Source of the DNA: Dasyornis broadbenti
Lineage: Eukaryota; Chordata; Aves; Passeriformes; Dasyornithidae
DNA length: 64,000 nt
NCBI GenBank assembly: GCA_013397935.1
Contig: VZRN01005169.1
Coordinates: 682,001-746,000 of the forward strand
Direction: 5' to 3'
Shown in pieces: positions 39,947 through 52,035 of this stretch. Position numbers and translations under genes: made by a program. The notes beneath the pieces were generated by a model that saw only the letters and a list, made by a program, of their open reading frames with translations, made no database searches and was not told the DNA's origin. How positions within the stretch are numbered: the stretch's first letter is position 1; each line of letters opens with the position of its first letter.

Positions 39947-40080
39947 GTTCCCAAGAGTCAGACAGTTCTCAGTCTGCCAAGAAAGACATGCTGGCTGCAC
40001 TGAAGTCCAGGCAAGAAGCTTTAGAAGAGACACTGCGCCAGCGTTTGGAAGAGCTAAAGAAACTGTGCCTGCGGGAAGCG
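39947..40080 (+). CDS. FRMD4A: FRMD4A exon: coiled coil, start of CUPID region
   Basis: The acceptor is TTTATTGACAG at 39936-39946 and the donor GTAGGC starts at 40081. Two bases complete the Gly codon, then 44 residues follow: SQESDSSQSAKKDMLAALKS, then RQEALEETLRQRLEELKKLC and LREA. The heptad-like leucine spacing from KKDMLAALKS onward predicts a helix or coiled coil. In FRMD4A, CCDC120 and INAVA this begins the conserved cytohesin-binding CUPID (DUF3338) module. An in-frame Met (KKDM) lies early in the exon. Confidence 0.95.
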
Positions 40081-43000
40081 GTAGGCAATGCACATTTTAT
40101 AACCTGGAACACTTTGTTGCTTGCTTTGTGATAGCATGCTCCTTGTTTGGCGGTGGGGTGGTGTCAGGAGAAGAGATTCCTTCCACAGTCACCTCTTACA
40201 AAACCCATTGTGTAACAGCCTCAGGGAGATCCAGCTAATTCAACTCCAGGTTGCAATGTCCAGGACTTTTTCCGCCCAGAGAAGGGGACCCCACATCAGC
40301 TGGGTACCCAGGTGCCTTGGGACTAGGAGGGAGCTCAGCATCTATGTTTGCTGTTTGAAATTGTGTTTAATAAGTTGCATTCAGCCAGGCTTCTTACTGA
40401 CTTTGGTGAGATGGACGGTGTGTGAAGGCTGTCCTAAGTGCTGATCATCACTTCTCAAATACTTTTGACTTCATTAGCCAAAAAAACCCCAGGCTGGCAC
40501 ACTTTCTTCTTGGAGCAGGCCCAACTTTACGTGCTTTTCTTCTCCGAGCATACTCTTCCTTACAGCACACAGGTCTCCTCTGTTCCATGTGGATTGCCTT
40601 CATCCAGCCAGCTCTGGCACTACTGGAAAGGAGTGCCAGTGTGATTGCAGACCTTGCAAAGAGGAAACACTGTGGTCATCCCACGACATGCAGGACAGCT
40701 CAGGAGCTCATAACCTTCCCACTCGCCTGCCAGTTCATTTTGGTGTACATAGGAGGCCGTTTAGAGATCAATTTAATGTTTAGGGAAATCACAGTCCTAC
40801 TGCAGCTATGTGTGGAGATTAGCAGCATCATACTTGGGTCATTCAGCAACCCCCCTATATTTACCAGGCCTGGATATCTGATTTTAACAACAAATCGTGA
40901 TGTGTAACACAACAGGAAGTTGGCTGCAGACAGTGGCACAGAGATCTTCCAGTTCTTGCTTAATATTTGATGTGTATGTACACCTTTGACCAAACTGGGA
41001 GAAATAGGTCCCTGACTCAGGTCTCATTGCACTTTGTTTCTATTAATGTTTAGTTTTAATGCCAAAAAGAACAAGCTAAGGAAAGTACCTCTCAACAAAG
41101 AATACAAGCAGAAATCTCTGCTGCCCCTGTTCTTTACTCCATGGCAGCAATCCCTTACCACCTGAGAAGTCCTGGTTGACTTCAGCAAACAACTTGTGCT
41201 GAAAAAGGTCACAGGATCAGATCCAATCTCTGAGTCCATTGAGCTGAGATCATCCACAGGAAGAAGTCACAGCTCTTCAGAGGCTGACAGTCAAGGTCTG
41301 GAGGCTCTGCTTGGCCTGGAGGAATTTACTACCCTAAGCTAGCCCTGCTGATGACTAATCATCCATGCAGCAGCACCGGATGCAGGGCAAGATCTACCTG
41401 TGCCACAGCTGCAGGAGCTCACAGCACAGTGCCCTTGCCTTTAATTCCAGCCCTGTTTTTGGTGCAGCCTCAGGCACTTCAGGAGCAAACAGGCTACAGC
41501 CAAGAGCTCCCACTGGGGCATGGAGGTGGGGATAAGGAGCAATAACTCCCTAATGTGCTGCAACAAGGCTGGCCAGAGCCCATCTGTCAGCACCCTAGGA
41601 GCTGGTAGAAAGTGTTCGTGCTTTCCATAGGTGATTTGAGAGAGGCAGTTAATGGACACTTGGAATCTGACCCCATCTTGCAACCCTACAAGTCATCTGT
41701 CAGCAGCTGGTAGTTGAAAGCTTCCTCTCAGGCTGCCCTTCTTCCTTTCTGCTTTGGCATGGGAATGACCAAAACTGAGGGAGAAGGTGGCAAACCAGGA
41801 GATAAAAAAGGGTTAAAAGTGGGGGCATAATTAAGAAAGCATGGCCAGAACCATTCATAACACTGGCATCAGGTTACTTCAGGCCATCACTACTCCAGTT
41901 ACTTATTAGTTTAGATTCCATTTCATGATTGTGCCTTTGAATACTTTTTAGCTTGTGGGGGCAGCATGGTAGCCCACATTCATTTTGTCCTGCTCTGATC
42001 TTTACAGATTTTACAGAAGATTAACTCTTTCCCCACTGCTCTGCTTCATATTACATCAGGAGTTATAAAGAAAACAACCCTGTTACCCTCGGGATATGAT
42101 ACAGGAATCTGTGTCTCAGTGCAGTGCTTAGAGCCACATTTTGAAAGAAAAGTAGAAAGAACACATTTTGAGAGAAAAACTGAAATAACCCCACAGGGCT
42201 GAAGGGGCGATGCAGAGCAGGACTCTGAGACATTGCAGCCATGCCTCCTGCAACAGGGGGCTGGGCACATCGACACAGAGTTCTGCTGCAAACCCATTTT
42301 GCTGGGAATTGCTTAAAGGGAAGATTTGAAAAGGCCAGGTCCTTGTTTCCTAGTGACCTGAAAAGAGTAGAAAGAAAAAAACCCATTAGGGAGTGGGGGA
42401 GAGGCCAGGGCAGGCAGGGTCTGGGCTATGCACCCACACTCGCATTAAGGTCAGCTGCTGTTCTTTGGGATTCAGATGATTTAGGTTACTCTGCCAGCTG
42501 GATCCTCTCAAGGCTGATGCTAAGGAACACAAAAGCCTTTTGTCCTTCATGGGGAGACTTTCGAGTACAAGGAGTTGGGGCTGTGCTGGGAGTCAGGCTC
42601 CTGCCTTTTTCTGTAGGCAGTTCAATGCCTTCAGATATGTGTGCCTGTATTGTGTAGTGGGGGGAAAAGTCCCACAGTATTAACATCATAGTGGTGCTTG
42701 CTGCTTCCTGTGTTCCGCATATTTCACAATTCTGTGGAGTTTGCTTCAGATTTTGAGCAAATCTTTGCAAATAACTCCATCAGTCTGATAGAGTATCAGC
42801 TAATAATTGCTGCAAAGATGCCCATGACATCACTGGGGTTTGGAAGGCACTCTAATACATGATGTGTTATCAGACAGGTAATGAGGTACCAGGCACTGCT
42901 TTCAGTGGCCATTTCCACTACATTCTTCTCAGACACATCATGAATCAGGTGGGAATGTTTTTCTGTGCAGGTCATAACCTGCGGGGCTGTTACCATTGTG

Positions 43001-43422
43001 GCTTTCTGACTCAGCAGACCTACATCCTGCAGGAAGGCTCTCGGGTCTGCTCACCCCTCTCAGAAGTAGCTCGGCAGATAGGAACTCTTGGTTCCTGCTC
43101 ACCCTTCAGCAGAGATGAAAGCTTGTGTGCTGCAGCCTGCTCGGCCTCAGGCCCTGACACCCTAGGGATGGGCACCACTTACAGACCTGCCGAGGGCAGG
43201 CCACAAAGATCTGTATTCATGCACAGGTTAGAGAAAAGGTCCCCACCCTTAGTGTCAGGTTCTGAGTTTGCAGGGCTGGGTGCTCCCCTATGTGTTTATC
43301 AGCTGGCTGAACTGGATATGTTGTTAATGAATGCCTGTCATTTTAGGGTCACACAAGAGCAGTGCTGTGCTTTGCACTGCTGCAGGATTTCCCAGAACAC
43401 TAACAGCATTTTCTGCTTACAG
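40081..43422 (+). other. Intron (3.3 kb), partly open in frame with the next exon
   Basis: No repeat or nested gene is recognised. The last 564 bp (42859-43422) are free of stops in the frame of the following exon and begin with ATG, which is treated as a finding. The remainder shows only short open frames. Confidence 0.75.
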
Positions 43423-43545
43423 GAGCTCACAGGAAAGCTGCCACGAGAATACCCCCTGGATCCTGGGGAGGAGCCACCTATTGTAAGGAGAAGAATAGGA
43501 ACTGCCTTTAAACTGGATGAGCAGAAAATCCTTCCTAAGGGAGAG
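43423..43545 (+). CDS. FRMD4A: FRMD4A exon: CUPID core
   Basis: The acceptor is TTCTGCTTACAG at 43411-43422 and the donor GTGAGG starts at 43546. It is 123 bp, 41 codons, phase 0-0. It encodes ELTGKLPREYPLDPGEEPPI, then VRRRIGTAFKLDEQKILPKG and E. The PPIVRRRIGTAFKLDE motif is the most diagnostic segment of the CUPID/DUF3338 family and mediates cytohesin interaction. One residue differs from the human wording as I recall it (PREYP against PVEYP). Confidence 0.95.
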
Positions 43546-46500
43546 GTGAGGCTGTGCCCTTCCTTTCCATGCCTGTGTCCCCATCTCAGGTCTCTAATAT
43601 GTCTACTGAGCATCACACAGGAACCATCAGTCCTATGGCTGTTTTTGTTTTAAATTACTATCTTTAGTCACGGTGCCCATTTGTTTGAGTTTTTTGTATC
43701 CATCAGAATGGGGAAGCAGTGAGAGAGCTGGTGACCTTACTTCAGACTTGGAGTAAAGGTGAAATGCTTGAGGTTCAGCCCTGTCTTTGCTAGAGGTAAC
43801 AGTAACAGCCTGGGTGACCAACTGCACCATGGCAGCGCAAGTGCTTTGGTGACAAAGTGCAGTGATTTGTGTGAGCTGGGAGCATATCAGGAGCCCCCCA
43901 AGAATCTGAGCCCTGCTTCTGCCTGTCTTGTTTTTGCAAAAAACCACTTGCTTTCCATTCCAATAGCAATCCAAATTCAGGCCTCCTCTAGCCAGGGAGA
44001 AAAGCATCACCATTATCCATCTCAGCCCTGCCATAGTGAGATAAAAGCATTTTACTCCTCAGTCCTTAAACAAAAGAGCCTTCATCCATACCTATGGGGA
44101 GCTGGAGTTACATTTTTCTAAGTTTGCCAGGGAGTGTTTGTTCCCTTGCTTGCTCCCACAATGTGCTGGGTCAGTGCCCTGAACCGTGGCTGTGAAAACA
44201 GGCCTGCAGCAGCTGTAAGGCGGGACCGGATTCACAGAACAACTATTGTCTGTGGAGGCACATTTGTCTCAAGACACTTGTGTATATTCCAGTCTTGAGT
44301 TTCCTTTTTATTTTTGTAGGAGGAGAGAGGAGAACTGGTGTGACTGTGTGGTTTAAGGCTCAGTTCATCCAGGGAATTAACTGTTTGTCGTTTTGTTGGC
44401 ATTTTCCTCCTGCTGAAAAAATAAACAGCTGGAGCTCTTTAGTTTTGTTCTCAATGGAGCCTGGGAGAGGAATTCCACCACAGTCAAATATTCATGAACT
44501 AGCACATTTAATTAAGCTTTTCAAAGGGAAGCATGTCTTAGCTGAATTACTCCTAAAACCCCTGCAGTCTGTTGGCTGCTTGGCTATAACCTGATCTCCA
44601 GCTTCCCCAGCTCCTATTGCTACAGGGCAGCTTTTGGGGCCAGCGGGTGAGGAATCTCCTTACTCCAGTGGCAAGGTTAGGTGGGGAGAGCAGGAAGGTA
44701 AAGCAGCTCCTCCCCAGTGCAGGCACTCTGCCTTTTGGCACCAGCAATCCAAACACGCTGACTCAGCTTTCCTCCACCTCTCCCTTCGCCTGTCAGATTT
44801 TAAGGCTGTGTTGAAAACCATAAATTTCTGTTCTCAAAGAATGATGTTGAACTGTGTTTGGCTGCCAGTTTGAAAGCATTTAGAGAGGCGAGTGGTGGTT
44901 TTCATGCACTTTTCAGCAAGTGCAAACACTGGAAAATCAATTTAAAACAAAAGGTGAAATACTCCCTCAGCCACGTAAATCCAGGACTGAAATTACCAAC
45001 TATGACAAGGACCTGAAGCAAGGCATTTCCATCTGAAGGCAGATGATAGCTCTCATTTCCTAGGGCTTTATTTATAGGGGCCTCACTGGAGGAAAATACA
45101 CAGTTATGAACAGGAGGAGAATTAATATCTTTTTCCTAGGATATACTGAATTATTTAGAACTGAATCTGTGAAGGTCTGAAATGACAGCTCACAACAAAC
45201 TCACCATACCTTTAGCAAGACCTTTGTCAGAACAAGACTTGCAGGGAAGGGTCCTAGTTTTTTTCTTGGTAATCACCTTTACCTGGTCTCTAATTCCTGA
45301 CTCTGGGAAGGCTTTTACCAGAAGATGATGCATCAGGTTCCAGACCTTAAAACTCCATGGTGTTACGTTCACTTTTAATAAGTCTGGCACTAATAGAGCT
45401 TATGAAGTCTTCAAAGCAAAAAGGGATCTGTTAAAAAGACAGAGGGTGGGTTCAGTCTTCAGTGAAGTGAGGGAAATGATAATTATAGTTTTAAGGCAAT
45501 GCTGACTCACCACTGATAGCAAAGGTATATTTTTTAAGCCAGAAGCCCAGAACAAAAACGTCAGAGAACGACTTCAGTCTGATTAAATCCCACAGCATCA
45601 GCTCTTACACTGCTGCTGAACAAAGAGAGGATCTGAATTTGCGTAATGGGGTTCTCCGTGAATATATGGCTGTCTCACCGTTCACTAAAAGTAGAAAAGC
45701 TTGTCATTTTTTTCCCTAATTTGCAATGTACTGTGTTCCTCTTTCTCTCAGACTAATTCCATTGAGCTGGGAGAGGTAGCCAGATCTGTTGCAGATTAGC
45801 AAGGTCCTTAGAAGCTCACAACTCAGGGTCCTGGTGCAGGCTGGGAAGCTCTTGTATCAGCTTATGCATTGGCACAAATTGGCCTAAATCCCTTGACTTT
45901 GGAAGATAACCAAAAATGGATAGGTAGCTTCCAGGATACACCTGGTTGCATTTATAAACACAGCTGAGATCCTGCAAGGGCTAACACTGGGGGCACTGGT
46001 TCTTTCTGGCATACAGAGATCTTGCTGTTTACACACTGCTGGCTCTGAGATCACCCTCCTGGCTGGTAACTTGAGGAGACAATTTTCAAGTGCCATCAGT
46101 TCCAGCAGCCCATAATTACTTCAGCTCATGCTCACCCCTGGATTTTGACAGCCATACACATATATTTGCCCTGTTTTACCCCAAAGTGTTTGGTGGGTGC
46201 CAAGCAAACCTGTCAAGAAGGTTAAAGCTGTAACTTTGCATCAATACATAGCAGTGATATCAAATGGGGCTTAAATAGGGAGGTAGGAAACAGAGAGAAG
46301 AGCAGGTGGAAGGCAGGTGTGACCCATAGTGGGTATAAAAGGTTGAATGTGTCAGCAGTAGAGCACCATTGAGCTCAACCATATCGAATGGCATGAAAAG
46401 TCAAATAGGGTTAGGGCTGGAGCACACATGTCCTCCTTGTATGGCTCATCCCTTCCACCAGCTGTGCTTCCAGGAACTTGTGTGAGCAGGTGAGGGTGAG

Positions 46501-46639
46501 ATACGGGCAGCAGCGTGACTGTGGATGCTTTGCTGATGGGAAGCCTTAGTTGGAAGCCACTGGTCAGGTTCAGAAGAGCTTCCCTGTAGCTGGGTTTGGA
46601 GAGTTTGGTGGTAACCAGAATCCACTTGCCTTTCGCCAG
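43546..46639 (+). other. Intron (3.1 kb), nothing recognised
   Basis: No exon, repeat family or unusual composition is recognised. Open frames are at most about 130 codons, and none carries a domain. Confidence 0.8.
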
Positions 46640-46868
46640 GAGGCAGAGCTGGAGCGCCTGGAGAGGGAATTTGCCATTCAGTCCCAGATCACGGAGGCTG
46701 CACGGCGCCTGGCAAGCGACCCGAATGTCAGCAAAAAGCTGAAGAAGCAGAGGAAGACATCCTACCTGAATGCCCTGAAGAAATTGCAGGAGATCGAGAA
46801 TGCCATCAACGAGTATCGCATCAAATCTGGGAAGAAGCCAACCCAGAGAGCCTCCCTGATCATAGATG
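46640..46868 (+). CDS. FRMD4A: FRMD4A exon: CUPID C-terminal helices
   Basis: The acceptor is GCCTTTCGCCAG at 46628-46639 and the donor GTAAGT starts at 46869. It encodes 76 residues plus one base of a Glu codon. They start EAELERLEREFAIQSQITEA, run through a basic stretch (SKKLKKQRKTSYLNALKKLQ) and end RASLIID. Two amphipathic helices complete the cytohesin-binding module. The basic KKLKKQRK cluster could also contact acidic lipid or act as a nuclear-localisation-like patch, which is inference. Confidence 0.95.
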
Positions 46869-48043
46869 GTAAGTAGGACTTAGTGCCCACAGCGTCACAG
46901 AGGGTCTGTGGAGGGCAGGGAGCAAAGTTCTTGCCCTGAGGTGCAGATTTCCCCTCCTTCCTCTTCCCTGTCCTGCCTGGAGGACCCCAGGGGTGCTGTC
47001 AGAGGGTGCTGTGCATTAGGGATGTGCTGGCTCACAGCAGCAAAGCCGTGTTGTGCCGTGGATGATCAGGTGTCAGGAGAGCAGGCTGTGACTCCTTTAT
47101 TCACCTATGAAATCGCTCCCTTGGCATCTCCTCCAGAGCGATGCAGTACAAATGTAATTAATGTTAGCAGATTGAGGTGAGCTCTCTAGCTCAAAGGCAT
47201 CTGTAAAATCAAAGTGGGAGCAGTGTCACTGCTGTGTTCAAACATTTCTTTTCTTTTGCCTTTTTTTTTTTTAATTTTTTTTTTTTTTTTTTACAATGTT
47301 ATTCTCAGGGCACTTTACGGCTTACTGGGTTGTTGATTGGTTTTTCATGAAAGCCATTAACTTTCTGCTGTGGTTCTTTCTCCCTTGTGGATTTTTACCT
47401 TTCTCTGTGACTTGCAGAGCTTTTCTCTGTGCCTTTGTGGCAGGAACTGAGATTAGAGCTGCAGTATTTGTGACCTGGGTACCAAATTGCACCGCAGTCA
47501 GGGATAACGGCCATGAGGACCCAGGCTGGGGGAGACAGCTCAAACATGTACATACCAAGGACCTGAGAGCTTTTCCTGCTGCTGCAGAGGATGCTCGGAA
47601 AACATTTCCTTGAGTTCCACAGAACTGGTACTTAGTGTGAGTCTTTAGTTAGCAACAGGATGATCATTTTAAGAAGGTGGATAAAACAGGTTCCTCAAGG
47701 ACTGAGATGTAAATCTCGCTAATGGCACTGTGCCATTTTGCATCCTCTGGGGATCTGAGCTCTCTGTTGTGACTCAGTCTTAATCCCCAATTATTGAAAA
47801 GAGTTAGCAGCTCCTTGAAAGGCAGCCTGCTACTGAGAGACCTGACCTGCAGCTCTGCCCTCCCAGACTGAGAGTGGGCTGAGTCAGTTGTTCATAGGAA
47901 TTTTGCCTCTTGCTATATGAGGAGGAAGACGTGGTGACTACTTAAGGCTAAGACTTAGTGGACAAAGATCATGGTGCAGTTCAGCAATCAGTCACTGCAA
48001 TTCTTGGTACCATCTGACCATCTTTGTATTTTCTTCTCTTCAG
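46869..48043 (+). other. Intron (1.2 kb) with T-rich tract
   Basis: The only notable content is the T12-AA-T18 tract at 47261-47292. No exon is supported. Confidence 0.8.
47261..47292. repeat. Poly-T tract (T12 AA T18)
   Basis: A homopolymeric run interrupted by AA, inside an intron. Its exact length may be affected by assembly error. Confidence 0.85.
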
Positions 48044-48100
48044 AAGGAAACATTGCCAGTGAAGACAGCTCCCTCTCAGATGCTCTTGTTCTCGAGGATG
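48044..48100 (+). CDS. FRMD4A: FRMD4A exon: short acidic Ser segment
   Basis: The acceptor is TTCTCTTCAG at 48034-48043 and the donor GTATGT starts at 48101. At 57 bp it is a multiple of three, so skipping it would preserve the frame. The first two bases complete a Glu codon; it then encodes GNIASEDSSLSDALVLED plus one base. The acidic serine cluster SEDSSLSD fits casein-kinase-type phosphorylation sites. Confidence 0.95.
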
Positions 48101-48569
48101 GTATGTTGGCTGCTGTATGTTCTAGAGAGCAGGGAGGGATGTGTGAACTCCTGATTGACACTCAAAATAGAAGTACTGTTCTGTGTAATTGTCCATTCAC
48201 ACATCCCAGGAGCAAAAATACTTGGTTTCCCCCTGACTCCACCTTATAGTCAGACATCAGGCCTAGAGCAGTGAGTATTGCTGTGGTTACTGCTCTGAAT
48301 TATCTCAAAGGACAGTCCTAGAATGCCCCCTTATTATCCCTTAAGTTTCAATTGTTTTAATGCATCATGCAGCCTTGCTGACCATTCTCTCCCAAAATGG
48401 GAATGTCAGCCAGTGCACTTCTGAAAGTCAGGTCTTCAGATTGCCCCTGAACACAGCCAGGGGAAGTGGGGTAAGGAAGCAGGTTCTGGAGGTGTGACGG
48501 TGTCTCTCGGGGTTGTGCTGCCATTGGAGGTGGCACAGCCATCACCTCTCTCCCTTCTTCTCTTCACAG
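48101..48569 (+). other. Short intron (469 bp)
   Basis: Nothing beyond splice signals is recognised; the polypyrimidine tract CTCTCTCCCTTCTTCTCTTC precedes the acceptor. Confidence 0.85.
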
Positions 48570-48807
48570 AGGACTCTCAGGTCATCAGCACAATCTCCCC
48601 TCTGCAGTCCCCACACAAAGGGCTCCCGCCCCGGCCGCCGCTGCACAACCGGCCGCCCCCTCCGCAGTCGCTGGAAGGCCTCCGCCAGATGCATTTCCAC
48701 CGCAATGACTACGACAAGTCTCCCATCAAACCCAAGATGTGGAGCGAGTCATCTCTGGATGAGCCCTATGAAAAGGTCAAGAAACGCTCCTCGCACAGCC
48801 ATTCCAG
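48570..48807 (+). CDS. FRMD4A: FRMD4A exon: proline-rich segment
   Basis: The acceptor is CTTCTCTTCACAG at 48557-48569 and the donor GTGAGC starts at 48808. It is 238 bp. Two bases complete a Glu codon and 78 residues follow, ending KKRSSHSHS plus two bases of a Ser codon. PPRPPLHNRPPPPQSLEG gives several PxxP candidates for SH3 domains. The later part holds the conserved YDKSPIKPKMWSESSLDEPY block. Ser-His repeats at the end adjoin a NAGNAG acceptor in the next exon. Confidence 0.95.
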
Positions 48808-49221
48808 GTGAGCCAGCTCTCTTGAAGCTCCATCACAGATATTCCCTGCTTTCAGGAGGGACACATGGGAGCCCTTTCAAAATTTATGAAGCCATCCCTT
48901 ACTAAAAGGAGTGTTTTGGCCAAGAGGCAGGTCATAAAAATAGGCTACAGCCACGTGATTGCTGTTTGGTATCTCAGTGTTATTCTACAAAACATGTAGA
49001 AGGGAAGGATGGTGGATGATCTGAGGGCTTTGGCAGGGCTTGGCCTTGACCTCTGGCACTATAGAAGCACAAGCCTGGGACGCAAGCTCAGAGCAGCAGC
49101 TGACCCAACTCCCATTCACCCCCACAAGAACCCAGGCACGTGCCTGAGATCTGGAAAGATGCGTGGGAGCCACTTCCCCAAATTCCTGTGGGAGAGCTGA
49201 AGCAGGGTGTTTCCTCTGCAG
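48808..49221 (+). other. Short intron (414 bp) ending in a tandem NAGNAG acceptor
   Basis: A compact intron. The 3' end reads TTTCCTCTGCAGCAG, so acceptor AGs lie at 49220-49221 and 49223-49224. No other feature is seen. Confidence 0.85.
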
Positions 49222-49386
49222 CAGTCACAAGCGGTTCCCCAGCACAGGGAGCTGTGCCGAGGCAGGAGGGAGCAGCTCGCTGCAGAACAGCCCCATCCGG
49301 AGCCTTCCCCACTGGAATTCCCAGTCCAGCATGCCATCGACGCCAGATCTACGGGTACGCAGTCCGCACTACGTCCACTCCACGAG
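49222..49386 (+). CDS. FRMD4A: FRMD4A exon: Ser-rich tail, first part
   Basis: The exon starts at 49222 with the first acceptor, or at 49225 with the second; the donor GTAAGT starts at 49387. The first acceptor completes Ser and adds another Ser (HSHSSSHKRF, as in human); the second drops one Ser and keeps the frame. It encodes HKRFPSTGSCAEAGGSSSLQ, then NSPIRSLPHWNSQSSMPSTP and DLRVRSPHYVHST, plus two bases of Arg. It is low complexity and probably disordered. Several SP and TP sites are potential proline-directed kinase targets. Confidence 0.95.
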
Positions 49387-51175
49387 GTAAGTCTTCCCAG
49401 CTCCAGCTTCACCTTGCTCACCCTGAAATAAATTTTTCTTGCTTTATCCTTCTGTCAGGGTATGAATTAATTCACAGTTCAGGAAAGGACACAAACCAGT
49501 CCTGTTCACAAAAGAGGCTCATGTACTCATGCCAGTAGGGAATCTCTCCTGAACTGACATCCTGAAATCCCTTCAGATAAACACGATCCTGCCCCTCATC
49601 CCTCCCTTGAAGTGATCAAGCTTTTCTTCTGCTGGGACCTTTCAACTCAAGGACTGTTTATAGGCTCTACAAGCCGCTTTTAAAATGCATGTGGTGCTAC
49701 TGCTAAATTCTGCAGTAAATTCCTCCATGGATCCAGCTGGAGAGAACATGTTGCTTCCTGTCTGATACAAAATGTTGAATAGTGTTAATTTTCCCTCATG
49801 GATAAAATGTTTGCACCTGGGTGATGTTACTTGGAGATCAAGAGTTTGTATAAAGCAATCCAGCCAGGGATCCAGTGGCCGTGGAATTTAGCTCAAGGTT
49901 GACAGAGGAGAGAGCTGAAGTGTGTAAGGGAGGTGATTTGATGTATGGGGCTGAACTTCACTGCAATTTTCAGCAGATTTTTACAAACTGCTCAGCTTCA
50001 TTGCTCTTCTGCTTTTGTGACAAAATCCATGGACACTGCAGGGAGCAGAGCTGAGCCAGAGCTACATGCTGGTTGGTGTCCTGCCCTAAGGGGAAGTGCT
50101 ACCATCATTTAGCTCAGAATAAATCAAGAGCCATGCCAACACATCAGCCTCAGGCAGAGACTATACAAGGCATTAAAGCCCTGGGTTAAGTTTGTTACAA
50201 ACTTCTGGCTGAGGGTACCTTTCAATGGTGCAATGTCTGTCAACACTGGAGCCAAGCTGTATGAGAAATGAGCCTGGCACAGGGCTTGAGAAGTGGCCTT
50301 GACTGGGTAGGGGCCATTTGGGTGTTTGAAACACCCATTGCTCAGTCTGTAGCTCATTCATGAGCTGCACGCCCTGGCCATAGCCATCCATCACATAGAT
50401 GTGTTTCTGCTCCTTGAATGGATGGGTGGAGCTCTTCAAACAGTCGGGCTGAATAGAGACCTCCCAGACTTGGCCACAATTCAAGCCTTGTAAACTGTGA
50501 TTTGGGGTAGTTGCCTGAAGGGCTGTCATCCACTGAGAGTCCTACACGTGTTACCCATGGCTGGGCCCCAGTAACACCAAGCTGCTTGACAAGAAGTGAC
50601 TTTTTCCATGACCAGTGGAAAAATCACAACATTCAGGGCTATGTATGGACAGTTTGTCAGTCTCTCACCAGGTAGATTGTACCTGTGCAGGACTTTCATG
50701 GACCGCTTCTAAGGGAATTTCACCACCTTTGTGACCTGTGGTGTTTTGGGATTTGCAGGGTGGCACGAGGTGAACCTGCTAGCACAGGGACAGTGCTGAT
50801 CCTAACAGGTTTGCCCTGAGAGAGTGGAACCAGCAAAGCCAGTGCTTGAGGTTCCCAGGCTTTACCCTTCAGACTGGGCTTTTCCCAGGGTCACATGCCA
50901 CAGAGTAACTGGGTTGGGCAGGGATTTATGTCCCTCATGGTGCTGCAGACTGGATGTCACCACCAAGGAACTGGAGAGGAACAGGAACAGGACCTAATCA
51001 CCCCAAGCCCTGCAGCAGGGAAGCAGATTGCATTGCAGGCAGCAGCCCCAAGCAGTGCTGGAGGGGTTCAGGTTTTCAGTGCCCTCAGATTCCTTTGCTG
51101 GCTGTGTGTGCAGACAGGGGTGGGGAATGATTCAACCTGTTGACTTACAACCTATTTTTCTCCTGGTGCCTGCAG
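49387..51175 (+). other. Intron (1.8 kb), nothing recognised
   Basis: Unique sequence. A minus-strand open frame of 118 codons (50173-50529) has no recognisable domain. No repeats were identified. Confidence 0.8.
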
Positions 51176-52035
51176 GTCAGTAGATATCAGCCCAACCAGA
51201 CTGCACAGCTTAGCTCAGCACTTTAGACACCGGAGCTCCAGTTTGGAGTCACAAGGAAAGCTCCTCGGCTCAGAAAATGAGACAGGGAGCCCCGATTTCT
51301 ACACCCCAAGGACTCGTAGCAGTAACGGCTCTGACCCCATGGACGACTGCTCTTCCTGCACCAGCCATTCCAGTTCGGAGCACTACTACCCTGCTCAGAT
51401 GAATCCCAACTACTCCACCCTAGCAGAGGATTCCCCGTCGAAAGCCAGAGAACGGCAGAGGCAAAGGCACAAATCAGCGGGCAACCTGGTCTCTTCCAAT
51501 TCAGGGAGTATGCCCAACCTGGCTGCAAGGAACGGGACGGGACACCACCGGGTCTACCTGCACAGCCAGAGCCAACCCTCCTCCCAGTACAGGATCAAAG
51601 AATATCCCCTGTATATCGAGGGCAGCTCCACACCCGTGGTGGTGAGGAGCCTGGAGAACGACCAGGAGGGACACTACAGCGTGAAAGCACAATTCAAAAC
51701 CTCCAACTCCTACACAGCAGGGGGGATGTTTAAGGAGAACTGGCATGGGGATGAAGTGGACTCCGTCAGGCTCACCCCGTCCCGCTCCCAGATCATAAGG
51801 ACTCCATCTCTGGGCAGGGAGGGCCATGAGAAAGGCTCGGGTAGGACTGCGGTGTCGGACGAGCTGCGACTCTGGTACCAGCGGTCCACGGCCTCCCACA
51901 AGGAGCACAGCCGCCTCTCGCACACGAGCTCCACCTCCTCGGACAGCAGCTCCCAGTACAGCACATCTTCTCAAAGCACCTTTGTGGCACACAGCCGGGT
52001 CACGAGAATGCCTCAGATGTGTAAAGCAACATCAG
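51176..52035 (+). CDS. FRMD4A: FRMD4A large exon: disordered scaffold tail
   Basis: The acceptor is CTCCTGGTGCCTGCAG at 51160-51175 and the donor GTGAGA starts at 52036. At 860 bp it is the largest exon. One base completes an Arg codon, 286 residues follow (SVDISPTRLHSLAQHFRHRS ... MCKATS), plus one base of Ala. It holds a basic RERQRQRHKS patch, RSSSLES and RTPSLGRE sites of 14-3-3 or basophilic-kinase type, and a Ser/Thr run (SHTSSTSSDSSSQYSTSS). The tail region of FRMD4A is the part reported to engage polarity proteins. As I recall it, human carries a glycine-rich expansion in the NLAARNGTGHHRVYLH stretch that is absent here. Confidence 0.95.

Noticed and set aside
51501..51992. Minus-strand open frame of 163 codons and other frames inside the large exon
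   Set aside because: These are shadows of the 860-bp FRMD4A coding exon; its serine codons and GC-rich composition open the opposite frames.
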